Both the position numbers and the translations under genes were made by a program. A stretch of DNA of 64,000 nucleotides from CAILUG01 sp038125665 (GTDB taxonomy: Bacteria > Pseudomonadota > Gammaproteobacteria > Pseudomonadales > Pseudohongiellaceae): assembly GCA_038125665.1 (NCBI GenBank), contig JAYPEI010000001.1:248001-312000 (forward strand). The letters are read 5' to 3'. Of the stretch, positions 35,624 to 44,764 are shown piece by piece (positions within the stretch are counted from its first letter, which is position 1; every line of letters starts with the position of its first letter). The notes under the pieces are model-generated. The model saw nothing but the letters and a program-made list of their open reading frames with translations, was not told the DNA's origin and made no database searches.

Positions 35624-36175
35624 TTACTCAGGTCTGGCGTCGGCGTAACGACCAACATAGGCAGCCTTGGCAACAACATTACCTTGTAAAGCTGCCTCAA
35701 GCTCCTGACGAGACGCACCTTCAGGTAGGTTCAAGTTAGCAGACAAAGCATAGAACTCGAAGACATAATGATGAAAGCGATCTTTGAATGGAGCACCAGA
35801 CCCCATGTACGATGATTGCCCTCTAATATTGGCTCCCTGTACTGCACCTTCAGGAAGTGCCCCCTCGGGAATATTAGCGCTTGGAATATTCCAGGCTAAC
35901 CAATGTGTTACATCTCCAGTCCCACCGCCTACAGCAACTTCAATATCATGAAAAATGATGGCATAACTGGCGGTACCCTCAGGCGCTCCAGAAATAGTAA
36001 AGTCAGGTTGCACATTATCACCATGCGATGTAAAACGAATCGGAATAATTCCACCATCCTCAAATGCATTAGATTTCACCTGCATATTTGGAAGATTAAA
36101 ACCTTGTGCCGTGGCAGTTTGAATGCCTAAAGACAGCGAAAGGATGGTTAAAGCAAGTACGAATAAACTTTTCAT
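35624..36175 (-). CDS. Exported PEBP (YbhB/YbcL, Raf-kinase-inhibitor-like) protein
   Basis: 183 residues. Seen: Sec signal (FVLALTILSLSLGIQTATAQ), then FTSHGDNVQPDFTISGAP, ASYAIIFHDIEVAVG and VTHWLAWNIP, the ligand pocket motifs of bacterial PEBP proteins. Bacterial PEBPs have no firm role. AAAGGA precedes ATG 36175; the longer frame from 36217 overlaps the preceding gene and would hide the signal peptide. Second gene of the packed operon after the PQQ dehydrogenase. Confidence 0.9.
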   Translation of the reverse strand: MKSLFVLALTILSLSLGIQTATAQGFNLPNMQVKSNAFEDGGIIPIRFTSHGDNVQPDFTISGAPEGTASYAIIFHDIEVAVGGGTGDVTHWLAWNIPSANIPEGALPEGAVQGANIRGQSSYMGSGAPFKDRFHHYVFEFYALSANLNLPEGASRQELEAALQGNVVAKAAYVGRYADARPE

Positions 36176-36213
36176 ATTAATTTCCTTTGTTTTATAAACT
36201 AAGTTTAATGAGA

Positions 36214-38535
36214 TCATTCGATTACACGCAAGGCAACTAGTTCACCTGGATGCCCGGCATCTCCTACTGGTACAACTATATATTGAATACCATTGATAGC
36301 ATATGTCATAGGCAACCCAGTTTGCTTTGCAGGCAGTTCCAGTTCTGCAAGAATAGCTCCTGTCTCTTTGTCATGCGCTCTGAATATCCGGCCACCTCCA
36401 GTTTGGCCACCGTAAAGCCCTGCCCCTTCACCAGCAAACAACAAAGATTGAGTTGTTAGTAATGCACCTCTGTCTCCGTGTCCTGTTCTTCGAGGTACTT
36501 CGACACCACTCAATGCTGGATGTTCTTTGATTTCTCTGGGTGTATCAGCATTAGCCATCATCCATATTTGCTCTCCAGTATTCATATTAATAGCTGTAAT
36601 TCTGCCGTATGGCGGTTTTATGAGCGGCAAGCCACGAGGACCTTCCATGACGAAACTACGCGTGCTCATTGAATAATCAAATTCAGAGGTGTCATCATTT
36701 CGAGCGAGTCCAATACGCATCGGATGAGATGTAGAGGGTATATAGATAATATTGGTGACGGGATCTAACGTAGCACCTTGCCAATTTGCACCACCCCCAA
36801 AGCCAGGCATGAATATTGTTCCATAATTAGTTTCAGTTACTAAAGATGGCGGTGTGAATAAGGGACCATAGGTATAATTTTTGAGAATCTCTATTGCTTC
36901 AGCCCTTAATTCTGGCGTGAAATCAATAAGATCGTCCTCTGTAATGCCGAGTCTTTCAAAAGCTGCGGGTAAGGTTGGAAAGGGCTGTGTCGCGGATAAC
37001 TGTTCACCTGCAACCCCATTTTGCGGTACTGTTCGCTCCTCAATAGGCCACACCGGATCTCCTGTGACCCTATTGAAGGTATAAATCAATCCTTGCTTAG
37101 TAATTTGAATTGCTGCAGGGATATGCTGACCGTTGACATTAAGCTCTGCTAATATGGGACCCGTTGGTGGATCATAATCCCACACATCGTGATGAACGAG
37201 TTGGAAATGCCAAAGTCGTGAACCGCTTGCTGCATCCAAAGCCACCAAAGATTGTGAAAAAAGGTTATCACCTGGACGATGTCCACCATACATATCCCCC
37301 GTAGCAGCCTCAACTGGAATATAAACTATACCTCGCTCAATATCTGCCGAAAAAGTTGACCAAGATCCTGCATTCCCCGAATAGCTGTTAGACCCATTAC
37401 GCCAAGTTTCAGTTCCAAACTCATTCCCCTGCGGAATTGTATGAAAAGTCCATATCAGTTCACCTGTACGGACATCATAGCCTCGGATATTTCCTGCTGG
37501 CATTTGGGGTGAACTTGGGGAGCCACCGGAGGGGAAAGTGGCTCCAACCACAACAATATTACCGACAACTGTGGGAGGAGAAGTAGACCCAACAGGAATA
37601 CTTTCAAGATCCACAGGGAAACGATTTTCTAATTTCTGACGAAGATCAACCACACCGTCAGTTCCAAAAGAAGAGTCAAGCTGATGGGTTTGTGTATCTA
37701 ATGAAATCATCTGAAAACCTGGGGTAATCATGAGCAATCGCTGTTGATCTCCCTGTTTCCACAAAGCAAGTCCACGACCTGAATTCACCCGTGGGCCCCG
37801 CCGATTTCCCTCATCAAAACGAAACATCCATAAGTTTTCGCCTGTCACTGGGTCTATTGCTACCACGTCGCGCCGACGTCCGGCTGTAGTGTATAGAATC
37901 CCATCGACCATCAAAGGAGTCGCTTCATAATTGAATTCAGGTTGGGGGCCATGATTCGCGGCATACCAACGCCATGCTATTGATAGTTTATCGACATTAT
38001 TTTTATTGATTAAATCCAGTGAAGAATAATGCTGCGAGGAACCATCACCATGATAACTTAGCCACTCGCTATCAATTCGTCGTGCCTCACCTTGAGGACC
38101 TGAGACAAAAGGAAGGGGACTAAGAGGCTCTGTCGGTTGACTTAGCGTGATACTGACAAGATCTACCGCAGACGAGGCAAGTGTTAACTTTTCATGTGGA
38201 GCTACACCATTTTGACGTAAAATATAAGCTACCAGAGCTGCATAGTCACTTGGGGCAAAAGAGCCTGGATTATTTACAGGCATTGTACTACTAGTAATCT
38301 GTAGTAAAGCTGCAGCAGATTGTCCTTGCCACTTATTCCAGAACGACGAGCCTGCCAAGGCAGGGCCTGCTTCTCCCCCTAATAAGTTTGCTCCATGACA
38401 TTCGACACAAGAACTAAAGTACAGTTCTGCGCCTCGTTCGGCCTGCTGACTTGTAAAAGTTTGTGCCGTAGAGGTCAGACTCATCAATGTAGCTAAAAAA
38501 ACTATCAAGGCTGCTACTAGTTGGGTGGGCTTCAC
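36214..38535 (-). CDS. PQQ-dependent dehydrogenase with an N-terminal cytochrome c domain
   Basis: 773 residues, periplasmic. Seen: Sec signal (LVAALIVFLATLMSLTSTAQ), one c-type heme site CVECH (43-47) in a cytochrome c domain to about 110, then an eight-bladed quinoprotein propeller of the glucose/membrane-type dehydrogenase group (STPPVVV-like PQQ segment seen as STSPPTVVG, WDYDPPTGP, SGSRLWHFQLVHHDVWDYD). The substrate is not evident. The start is GTG with AAGGAG 7 nt upstream. Head of an operon with PEBP, DUF6152 fusion, TauE/SafE and M48 genes. The heme-first order is the reverse of the 47058 enzyme. Confidence 0.9.
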   Translation of the reverse strand: MKPTQLVAALIVFLATLMSLTSTAQTFTSQQAERGAELYFSSCVECHGANLLGGEAGPALAGSSFWNKWQGQSAAALLQITSSTMPVNNPGSFAPSDYAALVAYILRQNGVAPHEKLTLASSAVDLVSITLSQPTEPLSPLPFVSGPQGEARRIDSEWLSYHGDGSSQHYSSLDLINKNNVDKLSIAWRWYAANHGPQPEFNYEATPLMVDGILYTTAGRRRDVVAIDPVTGENLWMFRFDEGNRRGPRVNSGRGLALWKQGDQQRLLMITPGFQMISLDTQTHQLDSSFGTDGVVDLRQKLENRFPVDLESIPVGSTSPPTVVGNIVVVGATFPSGGSPSSPQMPAGNIRGYDVRTGELIWTFHTIPQGNEFGTETWRNGSNSYSGNAGSWSTFSADIERGIVYIPVEAATGDMYGGHRPGDNLFSQSLVALDAASGSRLWHFQLVHHDVWDYDPPTGPILAELNVNGQHIPAAIQITKQGLIYTFNRVTGDPVWPIEERTVPQNGVAGEQLSATQPFPTLPAAFERLGITEDDLIDFTPELRAEAIEILKNYTYGPLFTPPSLVTETNYGTIFMPGFGGGANWQGATLDPVTNIIYIPSTSHPMRIGLARNDDTSEFDYSMSTRSFVMEGPRGLPLIKPPYGRITAINMNTGEQIWMMANADTPREIKEHPALSGVEVPRRTGHGDRGALLTTQSLLFAGEGAGLYGGQTGGGRIFRAHDKETGAILAELELPAKQTGLPMTYAINGIQYIVVPVGDAGHPGELVALRVIE

Positions 38536-38746
38536 TAATTACTCCTTAATACTCTATTTCGATCTCGCTAAAACTATTGTGGATGTCATTACTAATGAAG
38601 TTTCCGTATGCCCCATATTTATGAGACATTATCCCAGGCCTAGCTCTTGTCTGGCCGAATACTGTCCTAGCTGAAGTTGCTATCAGGATAGTAAAGTCTC
38701 TGTGGGAGCACAACTTTCTGAGTTTTTTTATAATTTATTAGCCTTA

Positions 38747-39883
38747 TTATTCACGCTGCAGTAGGGGTACGACTAACCGACGCCATGCTAGAGCTAATCC
38801 AGTCCATACCATGACCAGCGATAACAATGAGACCAATCCTGCAAGAGTTTGCCCCCAAAATCCGAGGACTTCACCGGTATGAAGAAATCTTGCCAAGATA
38901 CGTAGACGCGAGCGCAAAGGCTGATCTTCAAACTCTTGTTTTTGATATGTAGCCCCAGATACACGGTCAATTTGCATAGTCGTTATCATATGTCTTTGTG
39001 CGCCGTTACCATAATCAAAGTTAAAGTCTACTGTTTCATCACTGTCTGCAGGTATTCGCATTGTGACTCTATTCCAGTTAGAGGGCGCAAATTCGATGGC
39101 GCGCTGGAATAGTACTTCTAGTTTTTTATTACGATTTTGAAAATTACTCACATATTCAGGCTTTCCCAGCCCACTGTTGACTGGACTAGAAGATACCGTC
39201 ACTGGTTCTGCACCAGCAACCCAATACATGAAATTAGCAGCCCAGCTATAAGAAATCACAGCCCCGGAGAAAACCACGAAAAACAATGGCACAAACGACC
39301 AAAACCCCAAGATATGATGCCAATGAAAATCGCGAGTTAATGTGGATGGATAACTGCGACGGAATAGAAGTCTAACTTTCAAGTAGGGCCATTTTATTCG
39401 ATTAGGGAACCACAAATAGATTCCACTGATGATGAGAAACAAAAATAAGACATTGCTTACCCCTGTAACTTGCCTTCCTGCAGAGCGCATTTCTCCTTCA
39501 AGGGCTAACCAACGATGCAGGCTTTCAACAGTATGAAAGAAAGTATCCAGCTTAACATGGTCAAGAACCAATTCCTTGCCTGTCACTGAATCAAGCACAG
39601 GGCCTGTAGTACGTCCTTGAGAAAAACGCAAAGGTGCATACTTATCTGCCTCAATAGTGACTGTATTTAGAGAAACTTGTTTATCGAGAGCTAGATTAAC
39701 CAATGCATCAAGAGACATGCGTTGAGCATCAGTAGAATAGTGCGGATACTTTTGTACTTCTACCCAAGTATTTATTTGTCTTTCATAGGTGAGTAACACA
39801 CCGGTCAACGACATTATGGCAACTACCAAACCTGCCAACACACCCACAACCAAGTGACACCAAAATAGTAGAGTTCTAAACAT
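38747..39883 (-). CDS. PepSY-associated transmembrane reductase-like protein (PiuB type)
   Basis: 378 residues, inner membrane. Seen: an N-terminal helix (FWCHLVVGVLAGLVVAIMSLTGVLL), FHTVESLHRWLALEG, VTGVSNVLFLFLIISGIYLWFPNRIKW, FHWHHILGFWSFVPLFFVVFSG with conserved His, and a final helix pair, as in the PepSY_TM family linked to siderophore or metal reduction. Heme-ligand His are plausible. ATG 39883 was chosen over a TTG at 39901 that overlaps the rimO stop. No TonB receptor lies adjacent. Confidence 0.87.
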   Translation of the reverse strand: MFRTLLFWCHLVVGVLAGLVVAIMSLTGVLLTYERQINTWVEVQKYPHYSTDAQRMSLDALVNLALDKQVSLNTVTIEADKYAPLRFSQGRTTGPVLDSVTGKELVLDHVKLDTFFHTVESLHRWLALEGEMRSAGRQVTGVSNVLFLFLIISGIYLWFPNRIKWPYLKVRLLFRRSYPSTLTRDFHWHHILGFWSFVPLFFVVFSGAVISYSWAANFMYWVAGAEPVTVSSSPVNSGLGKPEYVSNFQNRNKKLEVLFQRAIEFAPSNWNRVTMRIPADSDETVDFNFDYGNGAQRHMITTMQIDRVSGATYQKQEFEDQPLRSRLRILARFLHTGEVLGFWGQTLAGLVSLLSLVMVWTGLALAWRRLVVPLLQRE

Positions 39884-39897
39884 ACAGAACTCTGCCC

Positions 39898-41214
39898 TCA
39901 AGCATAAAGATCATATTCGTCAGCATCTTCGATTGTGACTGTCACGAGATCGCCCTCTTCTAGTCCTTCGGGATACTGTAAGATTACAACCCCATCAATT
40001 TCCGGAGCATCAGCCTTACTACGCGCAATAGCGTGATCATCATGAACTTCATCTACTATAACTTCCTGTTGCGTGCCTATTTTTTGCTGCAAGCGAGCAG
40101 CACTAATACGCTGTTGTACTTCCATAAAGCGTTCCCAGCGTTCACTTTTAATTTCTTCAGCAACAGGGTCAGCTAGATTGTTAGCTGTAGCTCCATCAAC
40201 TGGAGAGTATTTAAAACAACCCACTCGATCCAATTGAGCCTCCTCCAAAAATTCTAACAATTCTTTAAAATCATCTTCTGTCTCACCAGGAAACCCAACG
40301 ATAAACGTTGAGCGAAGCGTTAAGTCTGGACAAATATCACGCCAATTTTTAATACGAGCTAGTGATTTTTCAGTAGCCGCCGGACGCTTCATAGCTCTTA
40401 ACACTTTCGTGCTGGAATGCTGAAGCGGAATATCTAAATAGGGTAATATGAAACCATCTGCCATCAATGGCAGAACCTTATCTACATGAGGATACGGATA
40501 AACATAATGAAGTCGCACCCACACACCAAGTGTTGCTAATGCTTCGCATAGACCTTCCATACTTCCTTTCACTGGCATACCTTGCCAAAACCCAGTTTGA
40601 TATTTTAGATCTACACCATAGGCTGAAGTATCTTGCGATATGACGAGTAATTCACGCACCCCTGAATTAACTAATCGCTCTGCCTCAGCCATCACTTCAT
40701 TCACTGGTCGTGAAACAAGGTCTCCTCGGAGGGAAGGAATGATGCAGAAGCTACAACGATGATTACAACCTTCACTTATCTTCAGATAGGAATAGTGTCT
40801 GGGAGTAAGCTTTATTCCCTGCGGTGGAACCAAATCGGTAAATGGATCATGAGGCTTGGACTTGGGTGGCACAACTTGATGTACCGCCCCAACGACTGCC
40901 TCATAGGCTTGGGGGCCAGTGACAGCGAGTACTTTTGGGTGAACCTCCAAAATATTACTGGGATCCTGACCCATACACCCCGTAACTATAACTTGACCGT
41001 TTTCTTTGATGGCCTCACCAATGGCATCTAGAGACTCTTTTTTTGCAGAGTCTATGAAACCACATGTATTTACCACAACAACGTCAGCATCTTCATAGGT
41101 TGGAACTATATCGTATCCTTCCATGCGGAGCTGGGTAAGGATACGTTCGGAATCTACCAGAGCCTTTGGACAACCCAAGGACACAAATCCCACTTTGGAA
41201 GATTGCTGCTTCAT
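39898..41214 (-). CDS. rimO: Ribosomal protein S12 methylthiotransferase
   Basis: 438 residues, radical-SAM enzyme that methylthiolates an aspartate of ribosomal protein S12. Seen: UPF0004 domain with Cys15, Cys51 and Cys80 (VSLGCPKALVDSE, VNTCGFID, VTGC), radical-SAM motif CNHRCSFC at 150-157 followed by IPSLRGDLVSR, and a C-terminal TRAM domain. Length and motifs match RimO, not MiaB. Gene stands with the PepSY gene 15 bp downstream. Confidence 0.97.
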   Translation of the reverse strand: MKQQSSKVGFVSLGCPKALVDSERILTQLRMEGYDIVPTYEDADVVVVNTCGFIDSAKKESLDAIGEAIKENGQVIVTGCMGQDPSNILEVHPKVLAVTGPQAYEAVVGAVHQVVPPKSKPHDPFTDLVPPQGIKLTPRHYSYLKISEGCNHRCSFCIIPSLRGDLVSRPVNEVMAEAERLVNSGVRELLVISQDTSAYGVDLKYQTGFWQGMPVKGSMEGLCEALATLGVWVRLHYVYPYPHVDKVLPLMADGFILPYLDIPLQHSSTKVLRAMKRPAATEKSLARIKNWRDICPDLTLRSTFIVGFPGETEDDFKELLEFLEEAQLDRVGCFKYSPVDGATANNLADPVAEEIKSERWERFMEVQQRISAARLQQKIGTQQEVIVDEVHDDHAIARSKADAPEIDGVVILQYPEGLEEGDLVTVTIEDADEYDLYA

Positions 41215-41263
41215 AACGCTATCTCAGAATGTATGCAGTCTACCGCCCCTGGGAGACCTAGTT

Positions 41264-43063
41264 TTATTTGACCGATTCCAACATTGTCTTACGAACAACC
41301 TCCAGCTGAGTTGGGAGATGTGAACCAAACTTTTGGAAGAGATTATTCTGGTCCTCAAATTCCCTGAGGGAGTTTTCAGCATCGACAGCCATCAGAGTTG
41401 AAAAAGTAGACTGATCATAAGCAAGCCCATTCCAACATAGATCATTGAATCTAGGAACTGCCCCGAGTATGGACTCATCAGCCTCTACACGTCCCTCCAC
41501 GCGGTCTATAACCCATTGCAGCACTCGCATGTTTTGTCCGAATCCTGGCCATAACCAAGAGCCTTCAGGTGATTTGCGGAACCAGTTGACTCTAAACATA
41601 TGTGGTACCTTACTTATCTTAGCTTCCATGTCTAGCCAGTGTTGCCAATAATCTCCCATGTTATAGCCGCAAAATGGGAGCATTGCCATCGGGTCACGAC
41701 GAATTGCCGCTTGGTTATCTGCGGCAGCAGTAGCTTCAGAGCCTAAAGTTGCAGCCATATAAACACCATGGGACCAATTTTTTGCCTGATAAACCAAGGG
41801 GAAGGTTGTACTCAGACGCCCACCAAAGAGAAAAGCACTAATGGGCACTCCTGCAGGATTTTCCCAGTCAGGGTCAATACTTGGACACTGACTTGCCGGC
41901 GCAGTAAACCTTGCATTAGGGTGTGCTGCAAGTCGTCCACTTTGTGGGGTCCAGTCATTGCCTTGCCAATCGATAAGGTGAGCTGGAGCCTCTTTAGTCA
42001 TCCCTTCCCACCAAACGTCACCATCATCAGTGAGTGCTACGTTAGTAAAGATGGTATTTTTTGTCATTGTTTGCATAGCGGCTGGGTTGGAACTCATCGA
42101 TGTACCTGGCGCCACACCGAAGAAACCTGCCTCAGGATTGATAGCTCGTAAAGTCCCGTCCGCAGATGGCTTAATCCAGGCTATGTCATCACCTACAGTC
42201 CAGACTTTCCAACCCTCATAGCCCTTAGGCGGAATCAACATGGCTAAGTTTGTTTTGCCGCAAGCACTTGGAAAAGCTCCTGCCACGTAATGTTTATTAC
42301 CTTGTGGATCTTCAACACCTACGATCATCATGTGCTCAGCCATCCAACCTTCATCGCGTGCCATAACCGACGCTATTCTTAAGGCTACACATTTTTTGCC
42401 AAGCAAAGCGTTTCCACCATATCCAGAACCGTAGGAAATAACCTCACGAGTTTCAGGAAAATGAACGATATATCGGTTATCAGGGTTACAAGGCCAAGGT
42501 ACATCTTTTTGTCCTTCACCCAAAGGAGAGCCGATGGAATGTAAACAACGAATGAAAGATCTTTCTTCACCCAAGACGTCCAAAACCTGCTGCCCTATAC
42601 GCGCCATAATTCTCATACTCACTACTACATAGGGCGAGTCTGTAATCTGTACACCCATTTGGGCGATATCTGATGTCAATGGCCCCATGCTAAAAGGAAT
42701 CACATACATTGTCCGACCACGCATACAGCCAGAGAAAAGACCATCAAGACGAGTCCGCATACTTGCAGGAGCTTCCCAGTTGTTAGTTGGACCTGCATCC
42801 TCTTCTTTTTCAGAGCAAATGAAAGTTCGATCCTCAACACGCGCAACATCTCGCACATCAGAGCGAGCCAAATAACACCCGGGGCGCAGTTCGGGATTAA
42901 GTGGAAGGAATGTGCCAGCATCGACTAATTCTTGGCAGAAACGATCGTACTCTTGCTGGCTCCCATCAACCCAGTACACGGATTCTGCATGAGTAAGCGC
43001 TGCGATTTCGTTAACCCATGAAATTAAAGCTGAATTTTTCGTACGATTGTTATTTGATGCCAT
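41264..43063 (-). CDS. pckG: Phosphoenolpyruvate carboxykinase (GTP)
   Basis: 599 residues. Converts oxaloacetate + GTP to PEP + CO2 + GDP for gluconeogenesis. Seen: the GTP-type catalytic loop GAFPSACGKTNLAM with Cys268, SMGPLTSDIAQMGVQITDSPYVV, NPEAGFFGVAPGT and the NWFRKSPEG segment. The GTP rather than ATP type is the less common choice in gammaproteobacteria. The divergent intergenic region (258 bp) contains a small inverted repeat at 43212-43227. Confidence 0.97.
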   Translation of the reverse strand: MASNNNRTKNSALISWVNEIAALTHAESVYWVDGSQQEYDRFCQELVDAGTFLPLNPELRPGCYLARSDVRDVARVEDRTFICSEKEEDAGPTNNWEAPASMRTRLDGLFSGCMRGRTMYVIPFSMGPLTSDIAQMGVQITDSPYVVVSMRIMARIGQQVLDVLGEERSFIRCLHSIGSPLGEGQKDVPWPCNPDNRYIVHFPETREVISYGSGYGGNALLGKKCVALRIASVMARDEGWMAEHMMIVGVEDPQGNKHYVAGAFPSACGKTNLAMLIPPKGYEGWKVWTVGDDIAWIKPSADGTLRAINPEAGFFGVAPGTSMSSNPAAMQTMTKNTIFTNVALTDDGDVWWEGMTKEAPAHLIDWQGNDWTPQSGRLAAHPNARFTAPASQCPSIDPDWENPAGVPISAFLFGGRLSTTFPLVYQAKNWSHGVYMAATLGSEATAAADNQAAIRRDPMAMLPFCGYNMGDYWQHWLDMEAKISKVPHMFRVNWFRKSPEGSWLWPGFGQNMRVLQWVIDRVEGRVEADESILGAVPRFNDLCWNGLAYDQSTFSTLMAVDAENSLREFEDQNNLFQKFGSHLPTQLEVVRKTMLESVK

Positions 43064-43211
43064 GAATACAACCTATTTTAGGAGTTCAAACTGCAAGGAA
43101 AAAGCAGCCAACTGCGTTTCCCACCCGTGTATAGCTCCCTATTTGGAACCAGAATTTATGACTCTAAATTTAAGCCGCGCATTGTATACGAACCCTACCC
43201 TTTTTCCCACC

Positions 43212-43227
43212 CATACCCAGTGGTATG
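43212..43227. promoter_or_regulatory. Small inverted repeat in the pckG/LeuB-like divergent region
   Basis: Perfect 6-bp arms CATACC / GGTATG with a 4-nt spacer. It lies between the divergent pckG and LeuB-like genes, and a TATAAC hexamer follows at 43235-43240 on the plus strand. Possible operator; nothing else supports it. Confidence 0.25.
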
Positions 43228-43321
43228 AGTAAGTTATAACACTTTCCACACAACCAAGCCTTCTAGCGGAGCATACTAATTTGATAGACTTGTAGTTTTC
43301 TCAATATTAGGTTGAAAACCC

Positions 43322-44425
43322 ATGCGATCCTACAAAATTGCCCTTCTCGAAGGCGACGGTATTGGCCCTGAAATAAATGCGGAGGCACTCAAAGTGCTAA
43401 AACTAGTAGGCGAAAGAAGCGGTGTTGACTTTCAGGTTACCAACACGCCTTTTGGTGCCAGCGCTTGGTTCAGTCACGGAGCTTCTTTCCCTGATGCCTC
43501 AAGAATAGTTTGTGATGAGGCTGATGCAATACTAAAAGGACCCATCGGACTAAATCATGAAGACTCTAAAAAAATCCCTGTAGACCAGCAACCTGAGCGA
43601 GGAGCACTGCTACCTCTACGCCGACGCTACAACACTTACGCCAATCTCCGTCCAGTCTACTTACCAAAGGGTTTGGTACATTTTTCGCCACTGAAACCTG
43701 AGATCGTCGGTGAAGGTATAGATATCATGATAATTCGTGAATTAGTGGGTGGTCTTTACTTTGGTAAAAAAGAAACAGGCATCAATGATCAGGGTAAGCG
43801 CTACGTCTCTGAAATGTTGGAATACGATGAAGACCAAATTCGTGCAATCATCAAAGTAGGCTTTGAAACTGCTCAAAAAAGAAAGAAAGTTCTTCACAAC
43901 ATTCACAAGTCGAACGTATTGAAATCTAGTGTCCTTTGGAACGAGATCGTCGAGGAAGAAAAAGCTAACTACTCAGATGTAAATGTTGAGCACATATTGG
44001 TTGATGCAGCAGCAACTTATTTATGCCTAAAACCCTCTATGTTTGATGTTATGGTAATGGAAAATATGTTCGGTGATATTTTATCCGACCAAGGGGGTGG
44101 CATCTTAGGTTCTCTCGGCCTTATGCCCTCTGCTTGTATCGGCCCTGAAAAAGCGTACTATGAACCATCGCACGGCTCAGCTCCCGATATCGCGGGAAAA
44201 AATGTTGCGAATCCATATTCCATGATTGGTTCTGTTGCTATGATGCTTGAACATAGCTTTGGTATGACGGAGGAAGCACGTCATGTATGGTATGCAATGC
44301 AGAGCGTTTTTGCTGATGGATTCTCCACCCCAGATTTAAGTCGCCCCGGAGCGAATGTAAACTTAATTTCTACTAGCGAGTTCGGGACTAAAGTATTAGC
44401 TCATCTTGCAGGGAGCTTCAATTAA
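43322..44425 (+). CDS. 3-isopropylmalate dehydrogenase-family beta-decarboxylating dehydrogenase
   Basis: 367 residues, cytoplasmic. Seen: ALLEGDGIGPEINAEA at the start, RYNTYANLRPVYLP, MIIRELVGGLYFG, Lys-containing HNIHKSNVL, DAAATYLCLKP and GGGILGSLGLMPSA, typical of LeuB. Tartrate/isocitrate dehydrogenase relatives share these motifs, so LeuB is the best but not sole reading. It has no leuC or leuD neighbours; the LeuA-like gene is 40 kb away. AGG lies about 10 nt before the ATG. Confidence 0.88.
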   Translation: MRSYKIALLEGDGIGPEINAEALKVLKLVGERSGVDFQVTNTPFGASAWFSHGASFPDASRIVCDEADAILKGPIGLNHEDSKKIPVDQQPERGALLPLRRRYNTYANLRPVYLPKGLVHFSPLKPEIVGEGIDIMIIRELVGGLYFGKKETGINDQGKRYVSEMLEYDEDQIRAIIKVGFETAQKRKKVLHNIHKSNVLKSSVLWNEIVEEEKANYSDVNVEHILVDAAATYLCLKPSMFDVMVMENMFGDILSDQGGGILGSLGLMPSACIGPEKAYYEPSHGSAPDIAGKNVANPYSMIGSVAMMLEHSFGMTEEARHVWYAMQSVFADGFSTPDLSRPGANVNLISTSEFGTKVLAHLAGSFN

Positions 44426-44764
44426 AGAATAAGGGGCAGAATATATTTGAGCTTTTACAGCTGATTTTTTGGCACATAGATATTAAGTACTAAATCACAG
44501 AACTTGAGACTTAGTACCTGTATGTTGCTCTAACAGAACGCCAATACAAATAAAACCAACTGAATTGTTTGCAACTCCTGAGAGACTTCAATTTCTCAAA
44601 GGGGCTTATTACTTGGCCAGACCCAAACCAAATAAAAAAAGTTCAAGCAAACTATAATAGCAATTTACTACTGAAGACAGATGGGGTAACAAGTGATATT
44701 CCACTGTGGTTTATGGTACAACAGACTCTCGAAAAATAATTCTTAAAAAACACAGGAGAATTAC
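44426..44764. other. 339-bp gap, probable promoter region
   Basis: No gene seen. A TATAAT hexamer at 44653-44658 lies about 107 bp before the SnoaL-like gene but has no good -35 box. A weak TGAGA/TCTCA repeat occurs near 44580-44600. No hairpin with T run follows the LeuB-like stop. Confidence 0.4.

Noticed and set aside
44653..44658. TATAAT promoter box before the SnoaL gene
   Set aside because: No matching -35 element was found at the right distance; left as a note in the gap entry.
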